Assembly (NCBI RefSeq): GCF_022581195.2
Contig: NC_061474.1
Coordinates: 1,860,001-1,924,000 of the forward strand
Source of the DNA: Helicoverpa zea
Lineage: Eukaryota > Arthropoda > Insecta > Lepidoptera > Noctuidae
DNA length: 64,000 nt
Direction: 5' to 3'
The notes under the pieces: model-generated
The model's database searches: none
What the model saw: the letters and a program-made list of their open reading frames with translations, nothing else
What the model was told of the DNA's origin: nothing
Made by a program: the position numbers and the translations under genes
Shown: positions 35,701-46,990 of the stretch, piece by piece
How positions within the stretch are numbered: the stretch's first letter is position 1
How the letters are laid out: the number at the start of each line of letters is the position of its first letter

Positions 35701-38700
35701 CATATAGGGAGTTGCTACCTAATTGCTACCAGCTGCCATTAGTTGCTAATAATTGTAGCTACCCTCTTGGTTTTGAAGATAATCAGCTTCCAAAGGTGTC
35801 AACCATTATGAATATCAGGATGGATGTCCCTTTTCCCAGTGTCAAGAAACTGCGCAAAAGTATTGAGGTTTGTTTTCACCAAGAGTTGCTATCTAATTGC
35901 ACAGCAGTGACAGTGATTCTGATGACCACAGTAGTGTGCCCCTTATCACGGGATGGGGTTATGTCTCCTATTATAAAAGGGTTACTAACCTACCTTGCCA
36001 TGTCTTCTTACGCGTGTAAGAGAAATGATCACGGGATTTGGCATTAGATCGAGGGTATTTTCCGTCTGAATTAGACTGGGTGCCGCCAAAAATTGAATGA
36101 AATTGATCGATGACTTAATGTCGTGCTGAACTTTGAACTTTTCTAAAATAAACTTGCACTAGTTCATTTTCCGATAGACTGAGCCCCGAACACTGCAGAC
36201 TAAATTAAGTACATTTGAAGGTAATCGTATATCAAATCAAACTTTTTAGTCCGATACCGAGGCGTGGTGGCTTAGTGGGTAAAGATAGACCTCTCAAGTA
36301 AGAGTACGTGGGTTCGATTCCAGATCAGACAAGTACGAATGCAACTTTTCTATGTACTTTCTACGTACATATATCTTGGACACCAATGATTGTGTTTCGG
36401 ATGGCACGTTAAACTGTAGGTCTCGGCTGTCATTGAATATCATTGACAGTCATTACGGGTAGTCAGAAGCCAGTAAGTCTGACACCAGTCTAACCCAGGG
36501 GTATTGAGTTGCCTGGGTAACTGGGTTGAGGAGGTCAGATAGGCTGTCGCTACTTGAAGAACACTGGTATTCAGCCGCATCCGGTTAGACTGGAAGCCGA
36601 CCACAACATAGTTGGGAAAAGGCTCGAAAGACGATATCACGAGATGGGTTAATGTCTCCTATTATAAAAGGGTTACTAACCTATCTTGCTATGTCTTCTT
36701 ACGCATGTAATAGAAATTATGTCACGAGATTTGGCATAAGATTGAGGGTATTTCCGTCTGAATTAGACTGGGTGCCGCCAAAAATTGAATGAAATTGATC
36801 GATGACTTAATGTCGTATTGAACTTTGAACTTTTCTAAAATAGCATTATCAAATTTTTGCGATTGATTGGGTGTTACAAGGATAGGACCGATTATATTTT
36901 AGCAGCTGAACTGCTACATAAAGGTTTTTTGACACTAGTTCAAGTTGCATTAGGCGAGAGCAAAATTAGTAAAGATAGGAAACACTCTCAAAATGTGATA
37001 GCTTTTGGCTTACAACTAAATAACGCGAAACTTGTATCATTTTCATAGCTACCAACGTAGAAAGATATAACAAAGTCACATCAGTTACTTTGCCAGCGAG
37101 GCTAATTGCGAGATAAATGACACTCAGCGAATTTAGTTTGGAAGCATACTAATGGCTCAGTTTGTTAGACAAGACATAATTTTGTACCGAGAAATTGCAA
37201 AATAACGTCGGCCGAAAAAATATCTCTTTCGCACTGTGCTATTACTCACTTGTTGTTAACATTGTTTGTAATAGACTCAAAATAATTGATTGAAACTCAT
37301 AAATTACGATAAAAACGCCTCCTTTTACCACTTCTTGAAAAGTGATATGACTGGAAAGAAAAAGCGGTGATGCACAAACTTCCCAGCATCACTACGTCAC
37401 AGCCCGGCCCCCGGTTAAAAATAAAGAGATGCAACAACATTCTTTCATTCAACCTTGATATAAAAACGTTGAGCAAAACAACAAAATGCACTCAAACATT
37501 CAGAATAATAATAATGTTACCAGTAATTTATTCGTTAAACTTCAGCTGTTCTCGCTCAACCCACGTGAAAAGTTTTATAGGACAACATAAACAAGAGAAA
37601 ATCATAATATAATTTTACATGTTCTATGCATAACTGTGTTTAAATTAAATATCTTTATAAGAAAAGCATTCGTCTCCTGTCTAATAATCGGTTTGACTGT
37701 CGTAAGAATCGCTGTACAATGTCTAAAACCAATCGATTCGTCTGTCATTAGATCTGCAGCGAATAAATATTTAGTCCTTTCACTTCATCTTGAACACCAG
37801 CCTATATGAAAGTAATTCTGATAAAGTTAAAATTGTGACGTCAAAAGCAAACTTCGTCTTGAAAACAATTTTAGGAAAAACATTTGAATTGAGAAGCTTC
37901 TCTTTTCTAGGAAATCAGTTAAAAAGTAACAAAGCCCGTACATTACAAAATACATAGACTAAAGACAGACGAAAAGCTAATAAAGTCACAAGATAATCGT
38001 ACGATAAGAAATTCTAATGTTTGTTCTAAAGACGTTAATTTTTGTACGGAGGCGTGTCTCCCGATGCGATCCCGTGACAGCTACGTCACAGTGGCGTATG
38101 CCAAGAAAAATGTTTTCGTCGTAAATATAGCGATGTGTGTACCAGTGGGGATATTTTATCACCAAACACCGGATACTGGGTCCCGATAGCGAACGCTTGC
38201 ATTTTGTTTATGACTTATTGGCTGTCAGGAATTTATTGTGGACTGGCTTAATCTCGTGGCTTCACCCGCGTCAAGAGAAAACTGCTTCCCGTAGCCGGAT
38301 GTTGATAAAAATCTATCCCGTATCCTTCTCCTGGGTCTAAGCTACCTACCCTGTAATTTTCAGCTCAATCGATACATCCGTTCACGCGTGATAGCGTGAC
38401 CAAGGGCTGTAGGGATTACATTTTGGATTGCATTTACAACTACAATATGATCGACATTGACTCGCTGGTCAGTTATAATAAGCTGTAATAGTAATCATTT
38501 TACACGGTTTTGTTACTAGTGTGATAACGATGGAATGAATAACGATGTGATAAGTATGGAAGAGGACATCCTACACCGAGCCCGAATAAAATTAGGATAA
38601 GATAGAAAAATCTAGTAAAAATGTTTTAGATATTCATTCAAACTATTAAAAATATAATTGAATAGAAAAGTTTTAACACCTCGTGAATTAGAATAGTCAT

Positions 38701-41700
38701 CATCCTCCTACCCTTACCTATCCGATTTGGGGTAGGCGCAGCATGTGTTTTGCTCCCAATCAACGCTTCTATACTCTTCTATGTGTATAATAGATGAATG
38801 ACAACAGTAAAAATTTAAAGTGCAGGCTTCAAAAACAGAACCGTTAACCATCCCTGGTGGGTCTGGCCACATGTTTCTGATAATATAGATTACTTCAAAT
38901 CTTAATGGGAGGCGTGTTTCTTGTTTAGCAACCAAAATAACTCTTACAACGAATGCCAACCGCCCACCACTGTCTTGCGTCGCGAACATTGTAAATATAA
39001 CATTTTCAGCAAATATTTTGCCGCCATTTTACCAGATGAAACTGGTTTTCGCTAGTTTTTGAACAGGGTCGTTTACTTATGTAATGTTTGTGTAGGAAAA
39101 TATTTTTGGCGCTTAATTTTAGTGGGGCCATTTATCAAACTGTTGTTATTGAATATCTTTTGGATTTTTTTGACTTGAATTATATTCGTAATGCAGTCGT
39201 GGGATTTTTCAGAATAACGTATGAATGGGAGCCGTAATGGTTTTGAAAATTCATTCGTATGTAATGTGATCTTGCTATTGTATTGTTTTTTTATTCCTTT
39301 AAGATAAATCAAAGTTAAAACACATATATGATATAGGTACGTATGTTTGTCTAAAGGATCACATGATTCGTAATACAAGAACTGATGAAAAATTTCCTTA
39401 TTTTATTTGTACCTAAATTGAGGAAAACCTGGTCAATTTACCGAAACCGGCGTTAAATTTTATTTTCCTGTATGTACCGTAACTATTAATAAAATTATTA
39501 ATGAGCAAGTACCTAAAATAAACTTTGGTACAAGGAAATTACTTAATGGAAACTGTCTCGACAAAAAACCCAAACCAAATTGATAAGTGCATATTTATTG
39601 ATTGCATTGCTTGGATACTGCAAGTTATAATTAATATTTTATTTAAAAATACTTAAAGGTGAAGATTAATGAGTATTTATTACAATGGAAGAGAAGAACC
39701 TGTGGTTAGATCTATTGAATTAACCAATGAACATGGACCTACTCCTAAACACAGTGTGTGATCTACAGCTACACATCAATGGTAATCTGAATTTGGGACC
39801 TTCTCAAGTCAATACGATCATCATCATTCTCCTATCCTTGTCCTAATTTCTCATTTAGAGTTGCCGATATATCTTCTTCTACTATACCTCTCTGTCTTAC
39901 TTCATCTCACATGTAACCAATACATCTATCGTTTCTTTGGTCATCCCCTTCCTCTATATCCATTCACATCCAACGCCTTCCTCCAGGAAACTCATTCCTC
40001 CTCTCAACCTAAGATTAAAGACAATCATGGGTTTTAACTGCAGCATGCACTTTCAACCCAAAGTTAGTCACTCTCTCTTGTAAAACACAATATCTAGAAT
40101 GACGACAATGATGACGAAAAAACCACAGTAGGTGTGTTCGGGGTGTGTAACATTCGTCATTAAGACAATGCAAGGACGATCAAGGTTTAATTGATGACCA
40201 AATAACCGCAATTACGTAGACAAGGCTTGTGTGGGAGTTCCAATGATATTCCAATATGGTTTCGAGTTTGTACGAAAACAGGAAGATTTTATATTTCTCT
40301 CTCGTGAATAATATACTACGAATATGAATGTAGGTTACTTGTTTGTATGTAAAGAATATTTTAGAGGACGCATACAGCGTCATTTGTATTTGCCCGTAAT
40401 TTGCAAGTCACTATAGGTTGCAGGTTCATTCGTTTTCATGGGCAAACATCCTCTAAGTTTCTAATGAATCGCTGATGTCACATTAATCAAGGCAAAGCAA
40501 AAAAGTTTGCAGTATGCAAACTTTTAGACAGCCAATAGTTTGAACGGGCCCATAAATAAGTCCAACCAACTGATTGGATTAACTATGACCTACAAAATAA
40601 ACTGCCAACCAACCATCGAGCCTGTCAGCCGATGGGTGAGAGTGCAGGCGGCTTTTTCGACCATACCTATTATCTCTTCATCATATATATCATCTTTAAA
40701 CACCAAAAAATTGCAAATTACTCCAACAATCCCACTTACTGTCTTTAGTATCCAGTAGAAAGTCAGCAGGTTGGCCCAGCGAGTTGATGTACCCGCTGTA
40801 GTTCCCTGGCAGGGCTGTTGTGTTGAGCGTAGTGCCATTGGCCGCTGTGCCGTTGACAATTGTGACGTTTTTGAATGGCTCCAACTGAGGTAACGCTGGG
40901 GAGGTCCATGCTAGGATTGTGCCGCCCGCCACCGCGCCGATGGCCGCTGTGGAAAAGAGGTTATTTATTTAAAATAGGCAGGGTATGACTTAAGAAAATA
41001 GGTTGGTAGGTGAGTTGAAGTTATCTTTGTGGAATACAGGCGTTACTTTGCTCGTATTGTCAAAGATTCCTCTAACTTTTGCTATGGCTAGTGATATTAG
41101 TCGCAAAATGCACAACTCCCTTTTGGGACACAGGTTCTTAAATATGCTGTATCTCTCTTTTGATAAAAATATCTAACGTAGAATTCTAACAGCCTTTACA
41201 GCCTTTACCTAGTGTAGTAGTTGTAGGTATTATTGACATGAATATTAATCGTCCTACTAATTACTAATTAATGACAAAAGAAGTACTAAAGCTGCCACAA
41301 TAAAGATGTCATTATAACACTCATTTAACAGTTATAGCCTAAACTATAGTTACAAATGAGTTTTGGCAGAGCAAACATCATTAAACTTGAAACAGCTAAA
41401 TAAATACGCTGTCCCTTTTTAGAACAGAACATATGATTCACCGAACACATAATAATAGTATCAGTATCATTCATTCATAATGATATTTAAAACCACAAAC
41501 AACACTTAAATATAAAACCGAAAACATACTTGAACTTGAAATAAAAAGTGGGCCTTGCGTGGATATTGTATTTTTAAAACTGTATTTTAGAATCTACTAA
41601 CTAACAATAAATAAATCACTATGTGAAAACATAGGGGTCTACGTTAACTCAAGGAAACGAAATATCGGAGACGATAGCATATCAAACCGGTTTTGATAGT

Positions 41701-43356
41701 GACCCTATATGCTCTAAATAATTTTCAGAGAAGACGGATCAATTTAGAGTTGCAACCATTTTTCATGGACCGCCTAGTGGTAGCTCCAAAAGACCAAAAT
41801 TGCATTCCCTCTAATGTCTAAAGGAATCGTGATGATCCTTCTCTGACCGAAGGCCTCTTGCCTTATCTCACTAGTTGTGTACTAAAAAGGCCAGTCCAAA
41901 AGACTCGGGAATCTTGATGATCATTTTCTGATTGAAAAGAGGCCATAACTCGTAAATAGGGTACTAAATAGGCCGATGGTGTCGATGTAGATAACTGGCG
42001 CCGCCACCAACTGCCAGGTTAGGTTAGTCTACTCAAAAATAACCTGATGCTGAGCCAATACAGTGATGCTAATAGTCTTGTCAATGTAACGTCTATTTTT
42101 GTTTATGACGACTTTAACGATGTATGTATTGTCATTGTTTAAGCTGTTAAGAGTTTTTTGAATGAAGATCTTGGTTGCGATGATCTTACCAGTCAAACGG
42201 AGTAAACTATCGGATAGACCGTGTAAATCATTGAAAGCAACATCCGATAAGACTGAAACTAAGTTTAACCAAGGGGTATTGGGTTGCCCGGGTAACTGGG
42301 TTGAGGAGGTCAGATAGGCAGTCGCTCCTTGTAAAACACTGGTACTCAGACGCATCCGGTTAGACTGGAAGCCGAACCCCAACATAGTTGGGAAAAGGCT
42401 CAGCAGATGATGGTCCGTTAAGACTGGAAGTCACCCCTTACATGTTAGGGAAAGCTAGGCAGAAAATGATGGATTCATACTCATAGCTATTTGATGCGTA
42501 TAGCTTTGTTTTTTATACGCACTATGTTATTTGTTTGTGAGAAATAACAAAACGTTTTTAGAAGTGTTTTGTTATGTAATTCTAAATCTCTAAGATGTTG
42601 AGTGGTATAATATTTTTATTTGACGTTCGTTTGAAAGTCAATGCACTGTAAAGTCACCTTTTTGAAAAGTAGCAAGCAGAGGTCATGTGAGTGCACTATA
42701 ATGCAGTGGTTATTGTAAACAGTATTAACGGAATGAGTAATCATTAGCATTACTTTGTATGTTAAAACAATAGCAGTCTTTAACTACGTTCTTCATTTTA
42801 TAATCCAGTCATATTAAGGTGAACATGCTACAATTATAAAATATTACGTATCGTAAAGAACTGGTTGACAAATGCTTTGCCAAAATCTTGAAACTTAATA
42901 GCTGTATCTAAAAAAGTTATGCATAGAGTTAATGGTCAAAATATCGTTACGAAAACCTATAGGCTTTCGTAGTACGTTTTTACTTAAAAGTCCCTTCAAT
43001 CTCCAATTCACTTTAGCAAGCGTGGGTATTAACGTTCATTCTTTCTCTGTAAGAGAAGAGGCGTGTGCCATGCAGTAGAACAATAAAATTAATAGTTTAA
43101 AAAACTAAAAAACACGCTAGTCATGTATTTTCATCAGAACTCAGAGCAAAATTTCATCCTAATTGGTAATTTAGATTCTAAGATTTTCTAACGTACATAG
43201 TTACAAGTGAAACTAATATAAGCGACATAAGCGTGTTAAAAAGGCTGATGATGTAAAAATGAACTTACCCGCAACCGCAGCGATATACTGATTTGTTTTT
43301 CTTGTCTGTCCCCCCTTCTCCTGGACATCCAACATATGCATCGTCGGCTTATCCAT
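32046..43356 (-). CDS. Facilitated trehalose transporter Tret1-like (MFS sugar porter), 501 aa
   Basis: Six coding exons (43356-43269, 40946-40740, 35080-34883, 34403-34208, 33341-33215, 32735-32046) total 1,506 bp and join in frame with GT-AG introns at every junction. The protein carries the sugar-porter signatures in order: GRR at 125-127 after TM2, R157 and the GGACVAAPMYIGEIAETSIRG segment (165-185) of TM4-5, PETP at 233-236 after TM6, QQFSGIN at 306-312 (TM7 sugar site), DKAGRR at 354-359, GPIPW and E..P...R near TM10, and PETKGKT at 482-488 at the C-terminus. Twelve membrane helices are expected, with both termini cytosolic. Family members move trehalose or other hexose-based sugars down their gradient across the plasma membrane; the exact substrate cannot be read from sequence. 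The TM1-TM2 loop has five N-glycosylation sequons. Introns carry SINEs, RTE-like tails and a segmental duplication, but coding exons are intact. Confidence 0.93.
32833..32990 (+). repeat. Dispersed repeat family B, in an intron
   Basis: AAAGAGTTACCGCAGCCGGT, AAAAGGCCTACGACGGAACA and GTCAGTAGTCATCTGCC, then A-rich end. Antisense to the host gene. Confidence 0.6.
33215..33341 (-). CDS. Sugar transporter coding exon 5
   Basis: Acceptor ATTCCAG|GTGGATG, donor GAT|GTAAGT; 127 bp; residues 230 (split) to 272. Encodes the PETPQYLL motif after TM6 and the charged central loop. Confidence 0.95.
33550..33615 (+). mobile_element. SINE (family A) tail interrupted by A-rich sequence
   Basis: ATCCGGTTAGACTGGAAGCC is followed by an A-rich insert and then GGCTTGGAGGATGATA. 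It lies in intron 4 of the coding region, antisense to the gene. Confidence 0.55.
34065..34158 (+). mobile_element. SINE (family A), 3' fragment, in an intron
   Basis: GACTGACAGTCGCTCCATGT, CTGGTTAGACTGGAAGCCAA, AACATAGTTGGACAAAGAC. It sits only about 50 bp from the exon-4 donor. Confidence 0.65.
34208..34403 (-). CDS. Sugar transporter coding exon 4
   Basis: Acceptor CTTCCAG|GTGGTGCC, donor TTCTG|GTGAGT; 196 bp; residues 165 (split) to 230 (split). Encodes TM4 end, the PMYIGEIAETSIRGS loop, TM5 and TM6. Confidence 0.95.
34643..34800 (-). repeat. RTE-like tail repeat (family C), in an intron
   Basis: ACTAGCTTCCACCAGTAGTT, TTCACCCGCGTTCCATGG, GATAAAAAGAAGCTTCC, TCAAATCGATTCAGTAGTTC. Sense to the host gene. 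Confidence 0.65.
34883..35080 (-). CDS. Sugar transporter coding exon 3
   Basis: Acceptor ATTGCAG|GTTCCC, donor CTACTG|GTAAGT; 198 bp; residues 99 (split) to 165 (split). Encodes TM2, the KVGRRPTVLM loop, TM3 and the start of TM4. Confidence 0.95.
35944..36150 (+). repeat. 207-bp direct repeat, copy 1
   Basis: From TATCACGGGATGGGGTTATG to AACTTTTCTAAAATA. A second copy at 36635-36841 is the same length and differs at a modest number of positions. Confidence 0.85.
36246..36632 (+). mobile_element. Full-length tRNA-headed SINE (family A)
   Basis: The only copy in the window with a visible RNA polymerase III head joined to the family A body: A box-like TGGCTTAGTGGGTAAAG at about 36265-36281 and B box GGTTCGATTCC at 36311-36321, spaced as in a tRNA. 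The body follows with ATCTTGGACACCAATGATTG, GGATGGCACGTTAAACTGTA, CAGTCATTACGGGTAGTCAG, and the 3' end GGTTAGACTGGAAGCCGACC with GTTGGGAAAAGGCTCG. It is antisense to the transporter, within an intron, and is bracketed by the two 207-bp direct repeats. Confidence 0.8.
36635..36841 (+). repeat. 207-bp direct repeat, copy 2
   Basis: From TATCACGAGATGGGTTAATG to AACTTTTCTAAAATA; pairs with 35944-36150. It begins at the SINE 3' end. Confidence 0.85.
38228..38395 (-). repeat. RTE-like tail repeat, divergent
   Basis: CTCGTGGCTTCACCCGCGTC, GATAAAAATCTATCCCGTAT, TTTTCAGCTCAATCGATACA with TCCGTTCACGCGTGATAGCG. Confidence 0.55.
38700..38760 (-). repeat. Decayed RTE-type 3' fragment
   Basis: CATCATCCTCCTACCCTTAC with GGGGTAGGCGCAGCATGTG; the same 3' signature (GGCGC..CC) precedes the GGGAACAGGGCAGGAGGAAG end near 56.5 kb. 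A 91-codon antisense frame here is an artefact. Confidence 0.4.
39828..40030 (-). repeat. Decayed RTE-type 3' fragment
   Basis: CATCATCATTCTCCTATCCT, CATCTCACATGTAACCAATA, TTTCTTTGGTCATCCCCTTC and CTCCTCTCAACCTAAGATTA. The reverse strand ends in GATGATG. Confidence 0.45.
40740..40946 (-). CDS. Sugar transporter coding exon 2
   Basis: Acceptor TTCCACAG|CGGCC, donor AAAGACA|GTAAGT; 207 bp; residues 30 (split) to 99 (split). Encodes most of TM1 (IGAVAGGTILAWTSPALP) and a long hydrophilic TM1-TM2 loop with sequons at Asn 56, 61, 66, 71 and 78. Confidence 0.95.
41784..41978 (+). repeat. Degenerate two-unit tandem repeat
   Basis: Both units start CTCCAAAAGAC/GTCCAAAAGAC, contain GGAATC(G/T)TGATGATC and end in GTACTAAA(A/T)AGGCC. 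Units are about 110 and 85 bp. Confidence 0.5.
42260..42472 (+). mobile_element. SINE (family A) with duplicated 3' tail
   Basis: AACCAAGGGGTATTGGGTTG through GTTGGGAAAAGGCTCAGCAG, then GATGATGGTCCGTTAAGACT with GGAAGTCACC and TTAGGGAAAGCTAGG, a second, decayed copy of the tail module. Confidence 0.7.
43012..43080 (+). repeat. Dispersed repeat family E, 3' fragment
   Basis: TTTAGCAAGCGTGGGTATTA, TTCTCTGTAAGAGAAGAGGC and GTGTGCCATGCAGTAG. Confidence 0.5.
43269..43356 (-). CDS. Sugar transporter coding exon 1
   Basis: AUG at 43356; residues 1-29 plus one base; starts MDKPTMHMLDVQ, ends NQYIAAVA; donor GCGG|GTAAGT in phase 1. The exon continues upstream to an acceptor at 43391-43392, so at least one untranslated exon exists further right. 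Confidence 0.93.
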
Positions 43357-43390
43357 CTCTGTAGTCTTCTAGTATCCTTGTACTCGCATT
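43357..43390 (-). other. 5' untranslated part of transporter exon
   Basis: 34 nt between acceptor TTTTGTTACAG|AATGCG and the start codon. The AATGCG at its start contains an out-of-frame upstream ATG whose frame ends quickly (ATG CGA GTA CAA GGA TAC TAG), i.e. a minimal upstream ORF. Confidence 0.7.
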
Positions 43391-46311
43391 CTGTAACAAA
43401 AGACATTCAGTTCAATAAAAGGGGGAAAAATGCTAGTTACATAAATTGACAAAACCATAAAAAATATCTAAGAGGACTTTATATTTTATGTACTATGGGT
43501 TATTTCGCCTAAATATCACCTGATCATCTTTAAATATCCTGAGAAAACAGAAGGAGAATGATGAACGCGTCTCAACTACATACACATATGATGCACTACA
43601 TGATTGGACGACGAGCAGAAAACCACAAAAGTCGACCCCTACCTTTTGACACAAATCACTGCTAAACACAAATATTATGCCGTAAAAATTGACACCAGTA
43701 CAAAAGATTACAATGTAACACAATTCGTATGCGAAGAACATTCAGCCAGCAGTTCTATCGGCATTTAATTAAGATTATCTCAGATATTAACAAGTACACA
43801 GCCTTGGAGTGACCGCCGAGCTAATGCTAACAACTGCTTAATTGTGCTAATTTGTTCAGCAAATAACTCTTTGCTAGTACCGTTACGTACTTCTGTTAAA
43901 TCCTATTAGAGCGGAGTAACGTACGTAGATTTCCTAGATAAGAATTTCAAAATAAATGAGGAAAATGAGTTCAAAAGCAGAATTTTCAGGATTTTTAAAG
44001 CGATCTCTAAAACGTTAAACTTTTATAAATAGCCGGAAAAGTGTTAGCAAAGAAAAAGATGGAAAAACCACTGAAATTACGCATCTGTTCCTTAAAGGAT
44101 TTGAAAAATGTGTTTGACTCCGTTTTAAAAGACGTAGAAAAAAATCCGTCAAACCGTCAAGACTGCTCTATGATAAATGGCCATTAAATCACCTAATTGT
44201 CAACAGATCCGGAAGAAATCAATAGGCCATACAATTGACCTAATAATCCAACCTTAGGTAGAACATTCGAGAGGCTGCAGTAAACAGATGCATGCAGGGG
44301 TCAAATCAAGCGCATCGCGAGTGCATTACGCGTTAACGAAGTTCATTGGCGACAACAAGAGGATCTCGAGTCATGGTCCCGATCGACGGATCCATAAAAA
44401 TTGTATTGTATGCTTATTTCCGCACTCGTTTGTAGTGTAGGGCTGCTCGACGGTCTATCATGTGTGACAGACAATTGAACGCGGATATTTTTTGCTCAAA
44501 GTTTACTTCCTGATTTGGTAAGTGAAAATATATGTTTTAGGCGATTCTTCTAAGCTCACTTGGGTTGAGATGATTATGCGGTATAAAACAAAAATGTAAC
44601 GAATACACTATTAATGCTGATGTGATCAGTGATCACCAAGAACTCTTTTAACCCACAAACCTCAGAGATTTATACCTCTATAAAATTATGGAGTCTTAAA
44701 ATATACACCACTACATTTTAGAGTAATCCAGCAACCCTATTCCAGAATAATAAATGCATAAGAATGACTCTATATATTCCAAGGATCTCAATCAAACGGT
44801 TGGCATTCGTTCGGCAAAACTCTATATATTCCAAGGATCTCAATCAAACGGTTGGCATTCGTTCGGCAAACCCACGCGACGGTTCCCATCGCAAATCACG
44901 AATACAAACAAGACAGAACAACTGTGCTCGAGTTCTGTGGGTAGATCGACTAATTGGCTAGGCAAATAGACTGGAGCAATGAACCCTGGGAGCACCTAAT
45001 AGGTGTGAATTCCATTATTGTTCGTTATAGAACAACCAGTCAATTGAGGAAAAGAAAATGTCCATAGGTTACAACTCGCTATTGTATGCAGGTTTGGGAG
45101 ATTTTCCTCGAAAGAAAATTAAGATTTTTCTATGTGTTAAAAGAGAGGAATGTTTGACCTAACCATGTTGACCAAATATGGCCTTCTTTGTCATCTGTTC
45201 TGACTATTGAAGGTCTCAAATCATAACAGGTTCAGATCTTTGTTTTGCAAGGCAGTTCAAAATGCTAATCCATTTCTGTACACATTGCCATGACTTATTT
45301 TTTCGTGTAAAGCTTGCCAGATTGTTATAATATAGTTCTTATGTAGTTGTCATCCTCATTTAATTCCTAACAGATATTCAAAAGGAAACGTTTACTTTAA
45401 GTATTATAAGGTAAACGTTAATACATGTGTAAAGCCTGCCAAAAAAGAAGGCCACTGCAATTACAAGCATATATGTTTATTCGATGACCCATGGGTGCCA
45501 ATTTTCCTCAATTACTAAAACGCTTAAACGTCCTCCGCTATTTCGTTTTGGCACTATTAATGAAACCTATTTACCTAATATGCAAAATTAACCTCGTTGA
45601 GAAGAAACCTGCCTTTATTGACTTCTACTTTATACCCATATGAGAAAATTATTCTCCATCTTTTTTGCAATAAGAGTAGAGCAAAATTATCCTTGCTTTC
45701 TTAAGACTGGAAGGTATTTAAGAAGACATACTACGTCGACCACAAATAATAATAAATTATGTTAACGGGAAGGGGCGATGATGAATATGATAATGAGTAA
45801 TCTAGATTCCTAAAAAAAAACGAAAAGAAAGAAGGGTCTTTAGTGTGTAGCTATTTGATCCTTGCTCAGAGTTCAATGTTAAGTACAACGGCTAAGTATC
45901 AAATGACGCCACCAGACTACAGTACCCAATTTTATAACAATAACGCCTTCGCATTATAAACCGAGACGACCAGTGGGGTTATTGAATCATGTTCGTTCAA
46001 AAGGAAATGATCGTTTATTCTGTTAACCTGCTCCACATGTAGTTACAAAGTAACAGTTTAAGGAAGAGCATCATTCTTCCACTAATGGGTAGACGAAAAT
46101 AGGTGTAGAGGCGATTTTGGCATTTTGCTCAGCGGTTTTGCGTGTGTGTAAACATATTTTCCTAATATCAAATTATTTACTTTCTGTTACTTGTTCTTAA
46201 CTTTTATTGGTGTCTGCATCTTACTTTGTATTGTGTAAATATACGTATGTTAGTAGGTACATTTATTTAGGCTAAATCGTAAATTAATTCTGTAATACTA
46301 TACTGTAACAG
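43391..46311. other. Non-coding; probably within the transporter's 5' intron
   Basis: Contains an exact 52-bp tandem duplication (44767-44870) and a CpG-richer patch at 44300-44480 that could be regulatory or a 5' exon, but no splice donor convinced me. No protein-coding block recognised. Confidence 0.4.
44767..44870 (+). repeat. Exact 52-bp tandem duplication
   Basis: Two head-to-tail copies of a unit beginning ACTCTATATATTCCAAGGAT and ending CATTCGTTCGGCAAA, with no mismatch. Confidence 0.95.
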
Positions 46312-46470
46312 CCTTTTTATCGTCCCACAGCTGGGCACAGGCCTCCTCTCACACAGGGAGGATTAAGCATTAATCACAACGCTTGCTCAATGCGGGTTGG
46401 CAATTTCAGACTTTAAAGTCCAAGTTTCCTCAAGATGTTTTCCTTCACCTTTTTATCAGCCATTTGATTG
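46312..46470 (-). repeat. Dispersed repeat family E, best copy
   Basis: CAGCCTTTTTATCGTCCCAC, CTGGGCACAGGCCTCCTCTC, GCTCAATGCGGGTTGGCAAT, TTCCTCAAGATGTTTTCCTT. Confidence 0.65.
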
Positions 46471-46806
46471 GTGTCCAAGATATACATCATTCGTTTATAT
46501 TTCATAAAATGATCGCGTATTTCATAAGTTACCGTAATGTGGGTGAAAAATAGGCGGTGTAATCTGGCCTATTTCTATATCTTGCTTTCGCAATCACAAT
46601 GTTTGTACCACTCCATGCGTGTACTGTCTATGCCTGTGGATTGTATCTACATACGGCGTTATTATAATATAGCTCGCCTATGGGCCGACGTACTGCGGAA
46701 ACTAGGTACTTCGTGCACCCGCTTAAAGATTAGCATGTGTCCTTTCTCAAAAACATTTTTTCAAATATTGCCAGTAGTTTTTAAGATTAACGCATTAAAG
46801 CATATA

Positions 46807-46990
46807 GCCTCATCCTCCGAGCCTTTTTCCCAACTATGTTGGGGTCGGCTTCCAGTCTAACCGGATTCAGCTGAGTACCAGTTTTACAAGAAGCGACTGC
46901 CTATCTGACCTCCTCAACCCAGTTACCCGGGCAACCCGATACCCCTTGGTTAGACTGGTGTCAGACTTACTGGCTTCTGACTACCCGCAC
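46807..46990 (-). mobile_element. SINE (family A) body
   Basis: CATCCTCCGAGCCTTTTTCC, CAACTATGTTGGGGTCGGCT, CAGTTACCCGGGCAACCCGA, TTACTGGCTTCTGACTACCC; a well preserved copy. Confidence 0.8.

Larger units (their letters stand above)
36842..40739. other. Remainder of the large coding-region intron
   Basis: Part of the intron between exons 2 and 3 (35081-40739). It contains repeat fragments at 38228-38395, 38700-38760 and 39828-40030. No further coding exon is needed, as the flanking exons join in phase. Confidence 0.7.
40947..43268. other. Intron between transporter exons 1 and 2
   Basis: GT-AG intron in phase 1. It holds a degenerate tandem repeat (41784-41978), a SINE with a doubled tail (42260-42472) and a family E fragment (43012-43080). 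Confidence 0.85.

Noticed and set aside
36256..36325. Possible tRNA gene
   Set aside because: A and B boxes are good, but the sequence continues into the SINE body and the acceptor stem cannot be formed cleanly; it is the SINE promoter head.
38714..38989. 91-codon minus-strand frame
   Set aside because: Overlaps a decayed RTE-type 3' fragment; no domain or splice context.
44300..44480. CpG-richer patch as transporter promoter or 5' exon
   Set aside because: No initiator, TATA or consensus donor combination as good as that at 60.33-60.43 kb; kept only as an alternative.
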